Below are positions 14,394 through 22,749 of a stretch of DNA of 38,757 bases, in pieces. The translations under genes were made by a program, and so were the position numbers. Every line of letters starts with the position of its first letter. The stretch's first letter is position 1. The notes below the pieces were generated by a model that saw only the letters and a list, made by a program, of their open reading frames with translations, was not told where the DNA came from and ran no database searches. Origin of the DNA: Elusimicrobia bacterium CG_4_9_14_3_um_filter_62_55 (GTDB taxonomy: Bacteria; Elusimicrobiota; Elusimicrobia; UBA1565); NCBI GenBank assembly GCA_002790095.1, contig PFUL01000094.1:1-38757 (forward strand), given 5' to 3'.

Positions 14394-16294
14394 TCGAGAA
14401 TGATCCGGTAATCCTCCCATTGAAGATTCGCGTCCCCGACGATCTTGATGACCCGCTTCACGGACTCCTCGATGCCCTTCTGCTTCGCCTCAAAAACCTC
14501 CGCGAGCTGCGGGTGCAGCACCAGGCGGATATTGCCGCCCGGGCGCCCCTGCGTGAGCTCGATGATTTCCCGTTGAATGCGGATGCGCAGGCTTTCCGCG
14601 GAGAGCACGCGCCCCGAACCCATGCACTCCGGACACTCGTCGGTCATGAGACTGACCGTCGACTCGCGCTTTCGTTCTCGCGTCATCTCGATAAGACCCA
14701 GGCGGGTGATCGGGAGGATTCGGATTTTCGCGCGGTCGCGCTTGACGGCCTGGGCCAGGGCCTCCATGACCTTTTGGCGGTTCGAGGCCTTGCGCATGTC
14801 GATGAAGTCGATGACGACGATGCCGCCGATATTGCGCAACCGCAGTTGCTGCGCGACCGTCTGCGCGGCTTCCACATTGTTGAGAGTAACGGTCTCCTCT
14901 TGGGACTTCGAGCCCGTGAACCGCCCGGTATTCACATCGATCGCGCACAAGGATTCCGCCTCTTGAATCACGATCGAGCCTCCCGAGGGGAGCGCGCATT
15001 TCGTTTGGCGGATTTTCTCGATCTCGGGCTCGATGCCGAACGCGGTGAAGATCGGAGTCTTTCCGTCGTAGTAGCGCACTCGGTTCTTGAGCTCGGGAGA
15101 AAGCGTGTCGATAAATGAGACGACGTTCTCGTAGGCCTTTTTATCGTCTATCAAATACACGTAGACTTCGTCGGTCAGCAGGTCGCGCGCGACCTGAAGC
15201 GAAACGTCGAGATCCTCGTGGAGCCGACACGGCGCCGGCGTCTCTTGATACTGCTTGTCGATCGCCTCCCAGGTCTTCATCAGGAATTTCGCCTCGCGCT
15301 CCAACTCCTCCTTCGTGGCCCCCTCGGCCTCGGTGCGCACAACGACGCCCTTGCCTTTCAGCGTCGTCTCCATAATGCCGTCGACGATTTCCGAAATCCG
15401 CTTGCGTTCGACGACGTTCGCGATATGTTTGGAAATTCCGACGAATTGGGAGAACGGCGTGAAAACGAGATAGCGTCCCGGAAGCGTGACGTCCATGGTC
15501 ACCTTCGCACCCTTCGTTCCGATCGCCTCTTTGGCCACCTGGATCATGACCTCTTGCCCTTTTTTCAGGATCTGGTCGATCGGTCTTCGGGTATCGCCGA
15601 GCACATCGGAGATGTACAGGTACGCGTTCTTGTCGAACCCGATATTGATGAACGCGGAAGAAATTCCCGGAAGCACGTTTTCGACCGTCCCCTTATAAAT
15701 ATCGCCGACAATGCTCTTGGAGTTTTTTCGTTCCCACAGAAGCTCCACAAGTCGCTCGTCTTCCATGATGGCGACGCGCGTCTCCTCCTGGGAACCGTTC
15801 ACGTAAATCTCGCGCTTAAAACCGCCCTTTTGCGCCTCGGTCTGCCGACGCTCGCCGGATCCCCGTCCGCGACGGGCCGCGTCGCGGTCCCGGTCGCGCC
15901 CTGCCGGCGCGCGGTCGCGGCCTTTTTCGCGGTTTCGATTCTGACCCCGGTCCCGATCCCGGCCCCGGCCCCGGTTGCGCCCTCGATTCTCGCCGCCGCG
16001 GTTCTCACCGCTGCTGGGTTCGCCGCTCTGGGGGCGAGCCTCCGGAGAGCCTCCCCTACCTCGGCGTCCCCTGCCTCGGCGGCCCCTCCCGCGGCGACCG
16101 CGGGCGTCGGAGCCGCCGGGTTCGGCAGCCTTCTTTTCCGGGGCTTCGCCCAAGGCCTGCTCCATCGACATCCCCTCGTCATCGATCACCAAACCCTTAT
16201 CGACGGGCGGGCGCTCTCCCTTAGGGGGGACGCCGGTGGGCTCCCGTTTCGGTTCGGGCGTCGCCGGTTCATCCTTTCGATCTTCTTCCATCAT
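14390..16294 (-). CDS. rng: Ribonuclease E/G family endoribonuclease
   Basis: 634 residues. An N-terminal tail of about 150 residues is rich in Arg, Gly, Asp and Asn, with GRRGRGRRGRGRRGRGG at about 66-82 and Asn-Arg-Gly runs after it. The catalytic region starts with the S1 domain (GDIYKGTVENVLPGISSAFINIG, about 197-219), then the RNase H-like and DNase-like parts. Metal-binding Asp453 (AIDVNTG) and Asp496 (VIDFIDM) and the zinc-link Cys pair DECPECMGSG (about 552-560) are all present. It cuts single-stranded AU-rich RNA in mRNA decay and rRNA maturation. Unlike E. coli RNase E, the disordered part is N-terminal. Two ATGs stand in tandem, and GGAGGA is better spaced for the second. Confidence 0.93.
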   Translation of the reverse strand: MMEEDRKDEPATPEPKREPTGVPPKGERPPVDKGLVIDDEGMSMEQALGEAPEKKAAEPGGSDARGRRGRGRRGRGRRGRGGSPEARPQSGEPSSGENRGGENRGRNRGRGRDRDRGQNRNREKGRDRAPAGRDRDRDAARRGRGSGERRQTEAQKGGFKREIYVNGSQEETRVAIMEDERLVELLWERKNSKSIVGDIYKGTVENVLPGISSAFINIGFDKNAYLYISDVLGDTRRPIDQILKKGQEVMIQVAKEAIGTKGAKVTMDVTLPGRYLVFTPFSQFVGISKHIANVVERKRISEIVDGIMETTLKGKGVVVRTEAEGATKEELEREAKFLMKTWEAIDKQYQETPAPCRLHEDLDVSLQVARDLLTDEVYVYLIDDKKAYENVVSFIDTLSPELKNRVRYYDGKTPIFTAFGIEPEIEKIRQTKCALPSGGSIVIQEAESLCAIDVNTGRFTGSKSQEETVTLNNVEAAQTVAQQLRLRNIGGIVVIDFIDMRKASNRQKVMEALAQAVKRDRAKIRILPITRLGLIEMTRERKRESTVSLMTDECPECMGSGRVLSAESLRIRIQREIIELTQGRPGGNIRLVLHPQLAEVFEAKQKGIEESVKRVIKIVGDANLQWEDYRIILE

Positions 16295-16304
16295 AAATCC
16301 TCCG

Positions 16305-16973
16305 TCACGGTAAAATCAGTTCTCCCCCGACGGTCTCCGAGAACAAATCCTCTCGCAGCACGCCGAGGCTCTCGGGAACGCTCCCGAGCCATTCCTTCAC
16401 GACGGCCTCCGGTTTGACGGTCCGCTTCGGACCGAACCGCAGGGTTAATTCCGCCTTTCGGGAATCCAACAAATCCAGTTTCAAAATCAAGGGGCGGGCG
16501 TCGACGTGCTCAATACGCGCCCCCCCTTCCTTAATTTTTTCGATCACGATCTCATCGCGAGCAAGCATCCGCTCGCGCCGTTCGTCGGCGTCCGGGGGGA
16601 ATTTCGCCGACAAAATGTAGCGCACGACGTTCACGCTCGCGTCGATCGAGGGGAAGAAACGCGGAATACGGCGAACCCCTCTCAGCGAAAATCCGCTCGA
16701 AAGGACCTCCTTAAGGGCGGCCGCCACCTTTTCCGGATCGAGTTTCGACTCGAGTTCCAAGTCGAAGTATTCCGCAAGGCTCTCGTAGCCCATCGCGATC
16801 GCGGGTCCGAACGCAAGCCGCGGTCGGGGACGTTTGCGCTTCGCGTCCATCACAGCCGGAAGTCCCGACTCGACGACCGCGCGGCGAAGAGATTCGATCT
16901 GCGCCAAATGAGTCAAGCGACTCGCCTCGCCCAATCGCCCCACGCGAACCCGGTAGCGCGTGCGCGCGCTCAC
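16305..16973 (-). CDS. DUF2344 / TIGR03936-type protein (radical-SAM-linked)
   Basis: 222 residues from the GTG at 16973. YRVRVGRLGEASRLTHLAQI, then LRRAVVESGLP, RPRLAFGPAIAMGYESLAEYFDLEL and the later SIDASVNVVRYIL fit the DUF2344 family. That family is usually found beside, or fused to, a radical SAM protein and next to RNase E/G and rpl genes. Its biochemical role is not established. No radical SAM partner is present here, and its neighbours are rodA and RNase E/G. An in-frame ATG at 17000 lies inside the rodA end and would add nine residues. The family N-terminus and the GGAG spacing favour 16973. Confidence 0.8.
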   Translation of the reverse strand: MSARTRYRVRVGRLGEASRLTHLAQIESLRRAVVESGLPAVMDAKRKRPRPRLAFGPAIAMGYESLAEYFDLELESKLDPEKVAAALKEVLSSGFSLRGVRRIPRFFPSIDASVNVVRYILSAKFPPDADERRERMLARDEIVIEKIKEGGARIEHVDARPLILKLDLLDSRKAELTLRFGPKRTVKPEAVVKEWLGSVPESLGVLREDLFSETVGGELILP

Positions 16974-16986
16974 GCCCCTCACGCTC

Positions 16987-18324
16987 CTAGTAGAAAGCAT
17001 AGCGCCTCGAATACACGTTGCCGACGATCCCCATCGCGAACAGCGTTATCGCGAGGTTCGACCCTCCATAAGAGATGAAGGGCAGCGGGACCCCCGCGAC
17101 CGGAACCAAGCCCAAGCACATGCCGACATTGATCAGCATGTAGAATGCCATCGTCGCCGCCATCCCACAGCAGACGAGGTAACCGTATCGGTCCCGGGCC
17201 ACCCGCGCGGCGTTGACGATCCGCCACAACAGGAACATGTACAGTGCCAGAACCGACATCGTCCCGATAAAGCCCATTTCCTCGCCGATGACCGCGTAAA
17301 TGAAATCCGTATGCCTCTCCGGAAGAAACCCGAGCCGCGACTGGGTTCCGGAAAAAACTCCCTTGCCCCACAAACCGCCGGAACCGATCGCGACTTGGGC
17401 CTGCTGGACGTTGTAGGCCGCTCCGCGGGGATCGGCCCCGGGGACTAGGAAGGCCACGAAACGGTTTCGCTGGTATCCCTTGAGCTGATGATCGACGAGC
17501 ACCCCCGAGGCCAATCCCGCGGCTAAAATTCCCGCAGCCGCCAGAAACGCGGGAACCTGCACGTTGAAACGCAGCATTTGAAGCAATTTATACAACCCCC
17601 ACACGCCGGCGACGACCACCGCGAGGGCGATCATGAACTCGGCGTCGAACTGCCGGATTTTCATGAAGCCGTTCAGCAGAATCGAATCGGCGATCCACTC
17701 GGGCCGCAGCGACAGCATCGTCCACAAAAGAGGGAGCGCCAAAGTCAGCGTAGCGTAGCCGCCCATCGCGATCAAGTGCCCGATGCTGGCTCCTCCGCAG
17801 AAAAGCATCCCGAGCAGCATCGGGAAAAACGGGAGCGTCCCCGAAAAGTCCGGTTCCATCAGAATCAGCGCGAGGATCGGAAACACGACCCCAAAGGCGC
17901 CCAGCACATACCCTACTCGGTGCGAAGTTTTCCCCCTGCGGTCGAGAAAATTCGCGAGGGCCAGCATCGTACCGACACGCGCGAGCTCGGAAGGCTGAAA
18001 CGAGAAAAACGGAAACCGGATCCAGCCTTTTGTCCCCCGCTGCGTATCCCCGATGAGAAGAACGGCGATCATCATGATGACGACCAATCCGTAAATCGTT
18101 TTCGCCTGATCCTGAAAAATCTGGTAGTTAAATCCGAGTCCGAACACGAAAAGCAGGACGCCGATCCCCAGCGCGAGGAAATGCTTCTGAAGAATCGAAG
18201 AATAGTAGGGAAGCGGAGAGGCCGCCGAAAGGATCGCGACGCTTCCGATCGCGATCAAACCCGCCATCGCGCCGACCATCGCCCAATCGATTCTTCCGCG
18301 GATGAACCCGGAATCCGATTTCAC
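16987..18324 (-). CDS. rodA: Peptidoglycan glycosyltransferase RodA (SEDS family)
   Basis: 445 residues with about ten transmembrane helices. It polymerises lipid II into glycan strands together with PBP2. SEDS signatures present include GTKGWIRFPFFSFQPSELAR, LILMEPDFSGTLPFF, QAQVAIGSGGLWGKG, LPERHTDFIYAVIGEEMGF and the C-terminal GVPLPFISYGGSN. A longer than usual central region (roughly residues 200-270) separates the halves. The start GTG at 18324 overlaps the mrdA stop as GTGA with GGAGGA just before it. The upstream extension of the frame is mrdA read in another frame. Confidence 0.95.
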   Translation of the reverse strand: MKSDSGFIRGRIDWAMVGAMAGLIAIGSVAILSAASPLPYYSSILQKHFLALGIGVLLFVFGLGFNYQIFQDQAKTIYGLVVIMMIAVLLIGDTQRGTKGWIRFPFFSFQPSELARVGTMLALANFLDRRGKTSHRVGYVLGAFGVVFPILALILMEPDFSGTLPFFPMLLGMLFCGGASIGHLIAMGGYATLTLALPLLWTMLSLRPEWIADSILLNGFMKIRQFDAEFMIALAVVVAGVWGLYKLLQMLRFNVQVPAFLAAAGILAAGLASGVLVDHQLKGYQRNRFVAFLVPGADPRGAAYNVQQAQVAIGSGGLWGKGVFSGTQSRLGFLPERHTDFIYAVIGEEMGFIGTMSVLALYMFLLWRIVNAARVARDRYGYLVCCGMAATMAFYMLINVGMCLGLVPVAGVPLPFISYGGSNLAITLFAMGIVGNVYSRRYAFY

Positions 18325-20090
18325 AGGTCCTCCCGCACGGCGAACGCCGCTTCGATCACCCGGCGAGCGACGGGACCCGCGGCCGTGGATCCGTGACCGC
18401 CGTTCTGAACCAGAACGCTGACGGCGACCGTCGGGGACTCGCCGTTTCGCCCGGCGTAAGCGACAAACCACGCGTGGTCCTCTCCGTGCGGATTCTGAGA
18501 AGTGCCCGTCTTCCCGTAAACCTCGATTCCGGGAATGTCGACGCGGTGTCCCGTTCCGCTCGTGACGACCGAACGCATGCCCGCTTGGATCAAATCCCAT
18601 GTTCCGCTCGACAAGTCGACGCGTCCCATGGAGTGGGGGCCCTCCGGCCTCTCTTCGCTGCCGTTTGGGTAGCTCACTTTAGACACGACGTAGGGCCGCC
18701 AGAGGGTTCCTCGATTGGCGAGAGCCGCGACGTAAACAGCCATTTGAATCGGGGTGACGAGAAGCTCGCCCTGACCGATCGAGAGGTTCACCGTGTCGCC
18801 CTCATACCAACTCCTCTTGCGAAGAGCGCGCGCTTGCGGACCGAAAATATTCCCACTGCTCTCTCCGCTTAAGCCGATTCCGGTTTTCCTGCCGAACCCG
18901 AACTGTCGCGAATATTGTTCGATCAACGATCCCTTCGCCCGCAGACCCATCGTGTAGAAGTAAACGTCGCAGGATTGGGTGATCCCGCGCATCCAATCCA
19001 TTCTCCCGTGCCCCTTCTTTTTCCAGCACTTGAAGGTTCGGCGGCCAAGCGTAAAATAACCGGGACAGAAGACGGTCTCGGAAGGGGCGGCTTTTCCGGA
19101 ATTAAAGACCGCGGCCCCGACCAGCATCTTAAACGTCGAACCCGGCGGATAGGTGCCCTGAATCGCGCGATTGAACTCCGGCAGGTTTTTGAGCAGGTCC
19201 TTTGGTTTTTTCCAGTCCGGCAGCAAAAACAAATTCGGATCGTAGTCGGGCGCGGAGACGATGGCCAAAATCGCGCCGTCTCGCGGATCGAGCACGACCG
19301 CCCCCCCCATGCGGGACGGAGAGTCGCGCAGTCCCGCCTCGAGCGCTTTCTGGATATTCCAATCGATCGTCAAATGAAGATTCGCTCCGGGTTTCCACGG
19401 GGTTTCCCCGATTTTACGCTTGAGGTGGCCCTGGGCGTCGACCTCCATGCGGATCTCGCCGTCGATGCCGCGCAGTCTCCTCTCAAATTTCTGCTCCAAT
19501 CCTGCCTGCCCGATCCAAGAATCGACGCGATATCCCCGCGACTTCAAACTCTTCCAACTCCGCTTGTCCATGCGTCCCATGTACCCCAGCAAATGACCGG
19601 CGAATGCGCCGTCGGGATAGAGCCGTCGCGCCTCCACGATCAACTCGACGCCGGGATAAATCGTTTTCAGTTCCGAAAGTTTAAACATCGCATCCAGCGG
19701 TATGTTTTCCGCCAAATGGATCGCTGCTTCCTCCTCGTGCGCTTCTTTGAGGCGCTCGAGAATTTCCTCATCGTCCTGATGGAGTTCCTCGGAGAGACTC
19801 TTCGCAAGTCCCACCAGGCGCGTCGCGTCGCGGGTCTCGCCCGGAAGGTAAATCAACGAAAACGCCGGTTGGCTCGTCGCGATCACCGCTCCACGGCGGT
19901 CCAAGATCTTTCCACGGGGAGCGCTTTGGTGGATGATCTGAGTTCGGTTGCTTTCCGCAACCCGGGCGTAATAGACGTTTCGAATCACTTGGACATGCAG
20001 CAGGCGCACACCCAGCAGGACCGCCCCCGCGTAGCAGGCGATCCAGAGAAGATTCAGTCGGTCCTGGAGTCCGCGATCCCAATGAGCCAT
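18321..20090 (-). CDS. mrdA: Penicillin-binding protein 2 (elongasome transpeptidase)
   Basis: 589 residues. One N-terminal transmembrane helix (about 12-32) anchors the protein. The PBP dimerisation/pedestal region starts with APRGKILDRRG (57-67). The transpeptidase domain has S318TFK, S373-C-D and K527-T-G-T, the three active-site motifs. It cross-links side-wall peptidoglycan and is the partner of RodA. The gene starts one base after the mreD stop and overlaps rodA by four bases, so mreB-mreC-mreD-mrdA-rodA form the canonical shape operon. ATG 20090 gives the expected short cytoplasmic N-terminus. Confidence 0.96.
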   Translation of the reverse strand: MAHWDRGLQDRLNLLWIACYAGAVLLGVRLLHVQVIRNVYYARVAESNRTQIIHQSAPRGKILDRRGAVIATSQPAFSLIYLPGETRDATRLVGLAKSLSEELHQDDEEILERLKEAHEEEAAIHLAENIPLDAMFKLSELKTIYPGVELIVEARRLYPDGAFAGHLLGYMGRMDKRSWKSLKSRGYRVDSWIGQAGLEQKFERRLRGIDGEIRMEVDAQGHLKRKIGETPWKPGANLHLTIDWNIQKALEAGLRDSPSRMGGAVVLDPRDGAILAIVSAPDYDPNLFLLPDWKKPKDLLKNLPEFNRAIQGTYPPGSTFKMLVGAAVFNSGKAAPSETVFCPGYFTLGRRTFKCWKKKGHGRMDWMRGITQSCDVYFYTMGLRAKGSLIEQYSRQFGFGRKTGIGLSGESSGNIFGPQARALRKRSWYEGDTVNLSIGQGELLVTPIQMAVYVAALANRGTLWRPYVVSKVSYPNGSEERPEGPHSMGRVDLSSGTWDLIQAGMRSVVTSGTGHRVDIPGIEVYGKTGTSQNPHGEDHAWFVAYAGRNGESPTVAVSVLVQNGGHGSTAAGPVARRVIEAAFAVREDL

Positions 20091-20091
20091 A

Positions 20092-20562
20092 TCAGAGTTT
20101 CAAGAAACGCTTCACGAACGAAAACCCAGCCGGAGAAACGAGAGCGGTATAAAACGGAACGGCGAGAAAAGAAGCCCAGCCCACCCAAAGAAAATGCCGC
20201 TCGAAAATTAATCCGACGATTCCGTACAAAAGAAAATGAGCCGGCGTGAGCATTAGAATCAAAATTCCCTGAGAAGGGGCGCTGGCGACGTCCATTTGAC
20301 GCCGCAGCGATCCGACCGCGTATCCCACCAAGGTCAGCGCCAGTGCGTTGGCTCCGAAGATGTGCGCTCCTAGCAGATCCAGGAAAAGACCCCAGGCGAA
20401 TCCGTAGCATTGGCCCGCGACCGGTCCGGATCGCGCGGCCACCGCGACCGTAAGCGCCAGAAGGACGTCCGGAGCCAATCCCCAGACGGAGAAGTGCGTC
20501 GACCAAATCCAGTGCGCGAACACCCCCGTGAAGAATACGAACACGGCTGAGAAATACTTCAT
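20092..20562 (-). CDS. mreD: Rod-shape-determining membrane protein MreD
   Basis: 156 residues, about five or six hydrophobic segments, the usual size for MreD. The segment FAWGLFLDLLGAHIFGANALALTLVGY carries the family's G-L-x-x-D-x-x-G-x-x-x-G-x-x-A/L arrangement, and LRRQ follows it. It is an inner-membrane partner of MreC and RodA in the elongasome. The ATG overlaps the mreC stop as ATGA. Sequence conservation in this family is low, so the assignment rests on topology, the central motif and position between mreC and mrdA. Confidence 0.88.
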   Translation of the reverse strand: MKYFSAVFVFFTGVFAHWIWSTHFSVWGLAPDVLLALTVAVAARSGPVAGQCYGFAWGLFLDLLGAHIFGANALALTLVGYAVGSLRRQMDVASAPSQGILILMLTPAHFLLYGIVGLIFERHFLWVGWASFLAVPFYTALVSPAGFSFVKRFLKL

Positions 20563-21614
20563 TCCTCCTCCTCAGGGACAATCGGAGGCGGAGTCTGTTT
20601 CATTTCCGGATTCGGTTCCGGCTTCGGTTCCGGCTTCGGTTCCGGCTTCGGTTCCGGCTTCGGTCCCGGTTCCGGCTTCGGTTCCGGCTTCGGTTCCGGC
20701 TTCGGTTCCGGCTCCGGTTCCGGCTTCGGTTTCAGTTCCGGCTTCTCCCCAATGGCCGGGGGAAGGAACTTGGGAACGGGAGTTCCCGCCGTCCTGGCGA
20801 CCACCGGTTCAAGGATGAGCACTTCCCGGACGGAAGACGCAGGGACCGCAGGGTTCAACTCCACGGCACGAAAAGCCAAAAAGGGATCCGCCTCAAAAAC
20901 ACGGCCCACGGTGCCCACCGGAATCCCCGGAGGAAACGCGGCGCTGCTCGGCGAAGTGTACACGGTTTCTCCGATTTCAAATTGCGTCATCACGGGGAGA
21001 TAGTCCATCCGCAGATGGGAGGAACCCTGCCCCTGGACAAGCCCTTCCCATCGGCCGGCGATCCGCGCCGCGACGGCCGAGAGTTCGTCGGTGACGAGAA
21101 GCACGGTCGCGGTCCTTGGGGAGACCTGGGTGATGCGTCCCAACACGCCCAGCCGCCCCTCGTAAACGCCGAGAACCGGGGCGTTGATTCGCACGCCGTC
21201 CGCCGTTCCCGCCGCGAGGCGCAGCGAACGATGCCAATGCAGCGGGTCGCGCTGGAGTACTTCGGCCCATCGCACGCGGCGTCCCTCAACCGGAGCAAGA
21301 CCCGCGGCTTCACGAAGACGTATGTTCTCTTCCTGAAGGTTTCGGAGCTCGGTCTCCAGCAAAACGGCTTCTTTGAGCCGATGGCGCGCTTCGAATAATT
21401 CGACGTTTCCCGCGATCAACTGCGCCGCGTTCTCGGGCAGTTCGCGAAGTCGATTCACCGCGGTCCCCCCGTAGAAGGGGATCGGATTGAGCAAATACGA
21501 AATGCACGCCCGGAAAGCGAGGACCTTCCCGGACAACGGCAGGCTCAGCAGCACTAAAGAAAGTGCGCTGAACACGAGCGCGAGCGTATTAGCGACGCGA
21601 AGGTCGCGGTTCAT
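20559..21614 (-). CDS. mreC: Rod-shape-determining protein MreC with long Lys-Pro-Glu-Pro tail
   Basis: 351 residues. An N-terminal membrane helix (about 10-30) is followed by a coiled coil (about 65-110, ending QEENIRLREAAG). The periplasmic double-beta-barrel domain follows, with ITQVSPRTATVLLVTDELSAVAARI and GETVYTSPSSAAFPPGIPVGTV typical of MreC. After about residue 275 comes a tail of roughly 70 residues made of KPEP and EPEP repeats, ending IVPEEEE. That tail is not a normal MreC feature. Such Pro-rich rods, as in TonB, are extended and could cross the periplasm. The tail is encoded by 12-base tandem repeats. The gene overlaps mreD by four bases. Confidence 0.93.
   Translation of the reverse strand: MNRDLRVANTLALVFSALSLVLLSLPLSGKVLAFRACISYLLNPIPFYGGTAVNRLRELPENAAQLIAGNVELFEARHRLKEAVLLETELRNLQEENIRLREAAGLAPVEGRRVRWAEVLQRDPLHWHRSLRLAAGTADGVRINAPVLGVYEGRLGVLGRITQVSPRTATVLLVTDELSAVAARIAGRWEGLVQGQGSSHLRMDYLPVMTQFEIGETVYTSPSSAAFPPGIPVGTVGRVFEADPFLAFRAVELNPAVPASSVREVLILEPVVARTAGTPVPKFLPPAIGEKPELKPKPEPEPEPKPEPKPEPKPEPGPKPEPKPEPKPEPKPEPNPEMKQTPPPIVPEEEE
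20611..20745. repeat. 12-base tandem repeat array inside mreC
   Basis: On the plus strand the unit GGTTCCGGCTTC recurs about ten times in tandem, with point variants (GGTCCC, GGCTCC, TTCGGTTTC) and six-base half units. On the coding strand it gives repeating Lys-Pro-Glu-Pro. The unit length is a multiple of three, so copy-number change by slippage would lengthen or shorten the tail without a frameshift. Confidence 0.9.
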
Positions 21615-21641
21615 CGTTTCCTGGCCGACGAGGCGCGCGGC

Positions 21642-21660
21642 GCGGGATCAGCGATCCCGC
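21642..21660 (-). other. Hairpin spanning the mreB stop codon
   Basis: GCGGGATC (21642-21649) and GATCCCGC (21653-21660) form a perfect eight-base stem with a three-base loop that contains part of the mreB stop codon (21648-21650). No U-rich tract follows. It may be an mRNA stability or coupling element between mreB and mreC, or simply follow from the Leu-Arg-Asp-Arg codons. Confidence 0.4.
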
Positions 21661-22694
21661 AGCGACAGAACGGATCCCGTTCGTCGATGAGTCAATCGAT
21701 CGAGCACGTCGAGGTATTTCCCCGTCCCAATCGCGACGCAGCTCAAGGGATCGGCCGCCCGGTGCACGGGCAAATCCGTCTCCTGCCGAATCAAATCCGG
21801 CAATCCCCGCAAAAGCGTACCGCCTCCCGCGAGAACCATCCCTCGATCCACCAAATCCGCGGCCAACTCCGCCGGCGTCTCCTCCAGCGTATTTTTGATC
21901 ACGTCAAGAATCATCTGCACAGGCTCCATAAGCGCTTGCCGAATTTCCTCGGACGCGATCAACACTGTTTTTGGAAGGCCGGTGGCCTGATCCCGGCCCT
22001 TCACTGCCATGGTCTTTTCTTGTTTCATCGGGTAAACCGACCCGATTTGGATTTTAACGTCCTCGGCGGTCGTCTCGCCGACGATCAAATTATATTTCTT
22101 CCGGAAATGCAGCATCACGGCCTCGTCCATTTCGTCGCCCGCCACATCGATCGATTTGGAAACGACGAGTCCTCCCAGCGAAACGACGGCTGCCTCCGTC
22201 GTGCCCCCGCCGATATCCACGATCAGGCTCGCCTGGGGCTCGGAAACGGGAAGGTCGGCTCCGATCGCGGCAGCCATCGGCTCTTCGATCAGATAGACCT
22301 CTCGGGCACCGGCCATTTCCGCCGATTCCTGCACCGCCCGCCGCTCGACTTCCGTGATCCCCGAAGGGATTCCGATCACAACCCTGGGATGCAGCAATCC
22401 CCGGCGGTTATGGACCTTTTCGATGAAGTACTTAATCATCCGGCGGGTCACGTCAAAATCCGCGATGACGCCGTTGCGCATAGGGCGTACTGCGATAATC
22501 GAATCAGGAGTCCGGCCCAACATCCGCTTCGCGTCTGCTCCGATCGCGAGGACGGACCGGGTACCGCGGTCGATCGCGACGACCGACGGCTCCCTCAGCA
22601 CGATTCCGTGATTTTTGACGTAGACCAGGGTGTTTGCCGTTCCCAGGTCTATGCCCATATCATTCGAGAAAAGGCTGAAGAGGTAGTCGAACAT
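21648..22694 (-). CDS. mreB: Rod-shape-determining actin homologue MreB
   Basis: 348 residues. It forms membrane-associated filaments that steer the elongasome. The actin-fold ATP site is visible: phosphate 1 [12 protein letters not shown], phosphate 2 [17 protein letters not shown], the [14 protein letters not shown] stretch and the adenosine loop [13 protein letters not shown]. The N-terminal FDYLFSLFS is amphipathic and likely inserts in the membrane. It is the first gene after the ribosomal superoperon, with a GC-rich hairpin and GGAGGAAGG in the 55-base gap before its ATG. It is the only mreB copy in the window. Confidence 0.97.
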   Translation of the reverse strand: MFDYLFSLFSNDMGIDLGTANTLVYVKNHGIVLREPSVVAIDRGTRSVLAIGADAKRMLGRTPDSIIAVRPMRNGVIADFDVTRRMIKYFIEKVHNRRGLLHPRVVIGIPSGITEVERRAVQESAEMAGAREVYLIEEPMAAAIGADLPVSEPQASLIVDIGGGTTEAAVVSLGGLVVSKSIDVAGDEMDEAVMLHFRKKYNLIVGETTAEDVKIQIGSVYPMKQEKTMAVKGRDQATGLPKTVLIASEEIRQALMEPVQMILDVIKNTLEETPAELAADLVDRGMVLAGGGTLLRGLPDLIRQETDLPVHRAADPLSCVAIGTGKYLDVLDRLTHRRTGSVLSLRDR

Positions 22695-22714
22695 GCGCTT
22701 GCTACCCTTCCTCC

Positions 22715-22732
22715 CCCCCGCGCACGCGGGGG
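22715..22732 (-). other. GC hairpin between rplQ and mreB
   Basis: CCCCCGC and GCGGGGG form a seven-base all-GC stem with a four-base loop in the 55-base gap separating the ribosomal operon from the shape operon. No T-run follows on the minus strand, because the next bases are GAGGAAGGG, the mreB ribosome binding site. It is therefore not a classical intrinsic terminator. It could cause partial attenuation or RNA processing at the operon boundary. Confidence 0.45.
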
Positions 22733-22749
22733 CTCCCGTCCGGTCCCGC

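Noticed and set aside
15218-16417. Plus-strand open frame over the RNase E/G gene
   Set aside because: It is antisense to a confidently identified gene, and its Ala/Pro-rich text mirrors the RG-rich tail.
18915-20249. Plus-strand open frame of 444 codons over mrdA and mreD
   Set aside because: It is antisense to mrdA, where all active-site motifs are intact on the minus strand.
20611-20745. Possible CRISPR-like array
   Set aside because: The 12-base units are directly tandem without spacers and lie in frame inside mreC.
20528-20818. Plus-strand frame with VPAS repeats
   Set aside because: The repeats are the reverse reading of the Lys-Pro-Glu-Pro array in mreC and there is no ribosome binding site.
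22715-22732. GC hairpin as a classical terminator of the ribosomal operon
   Set aside because: No T-tract follows on the transcribed strand. It is listed only as a hairpin.
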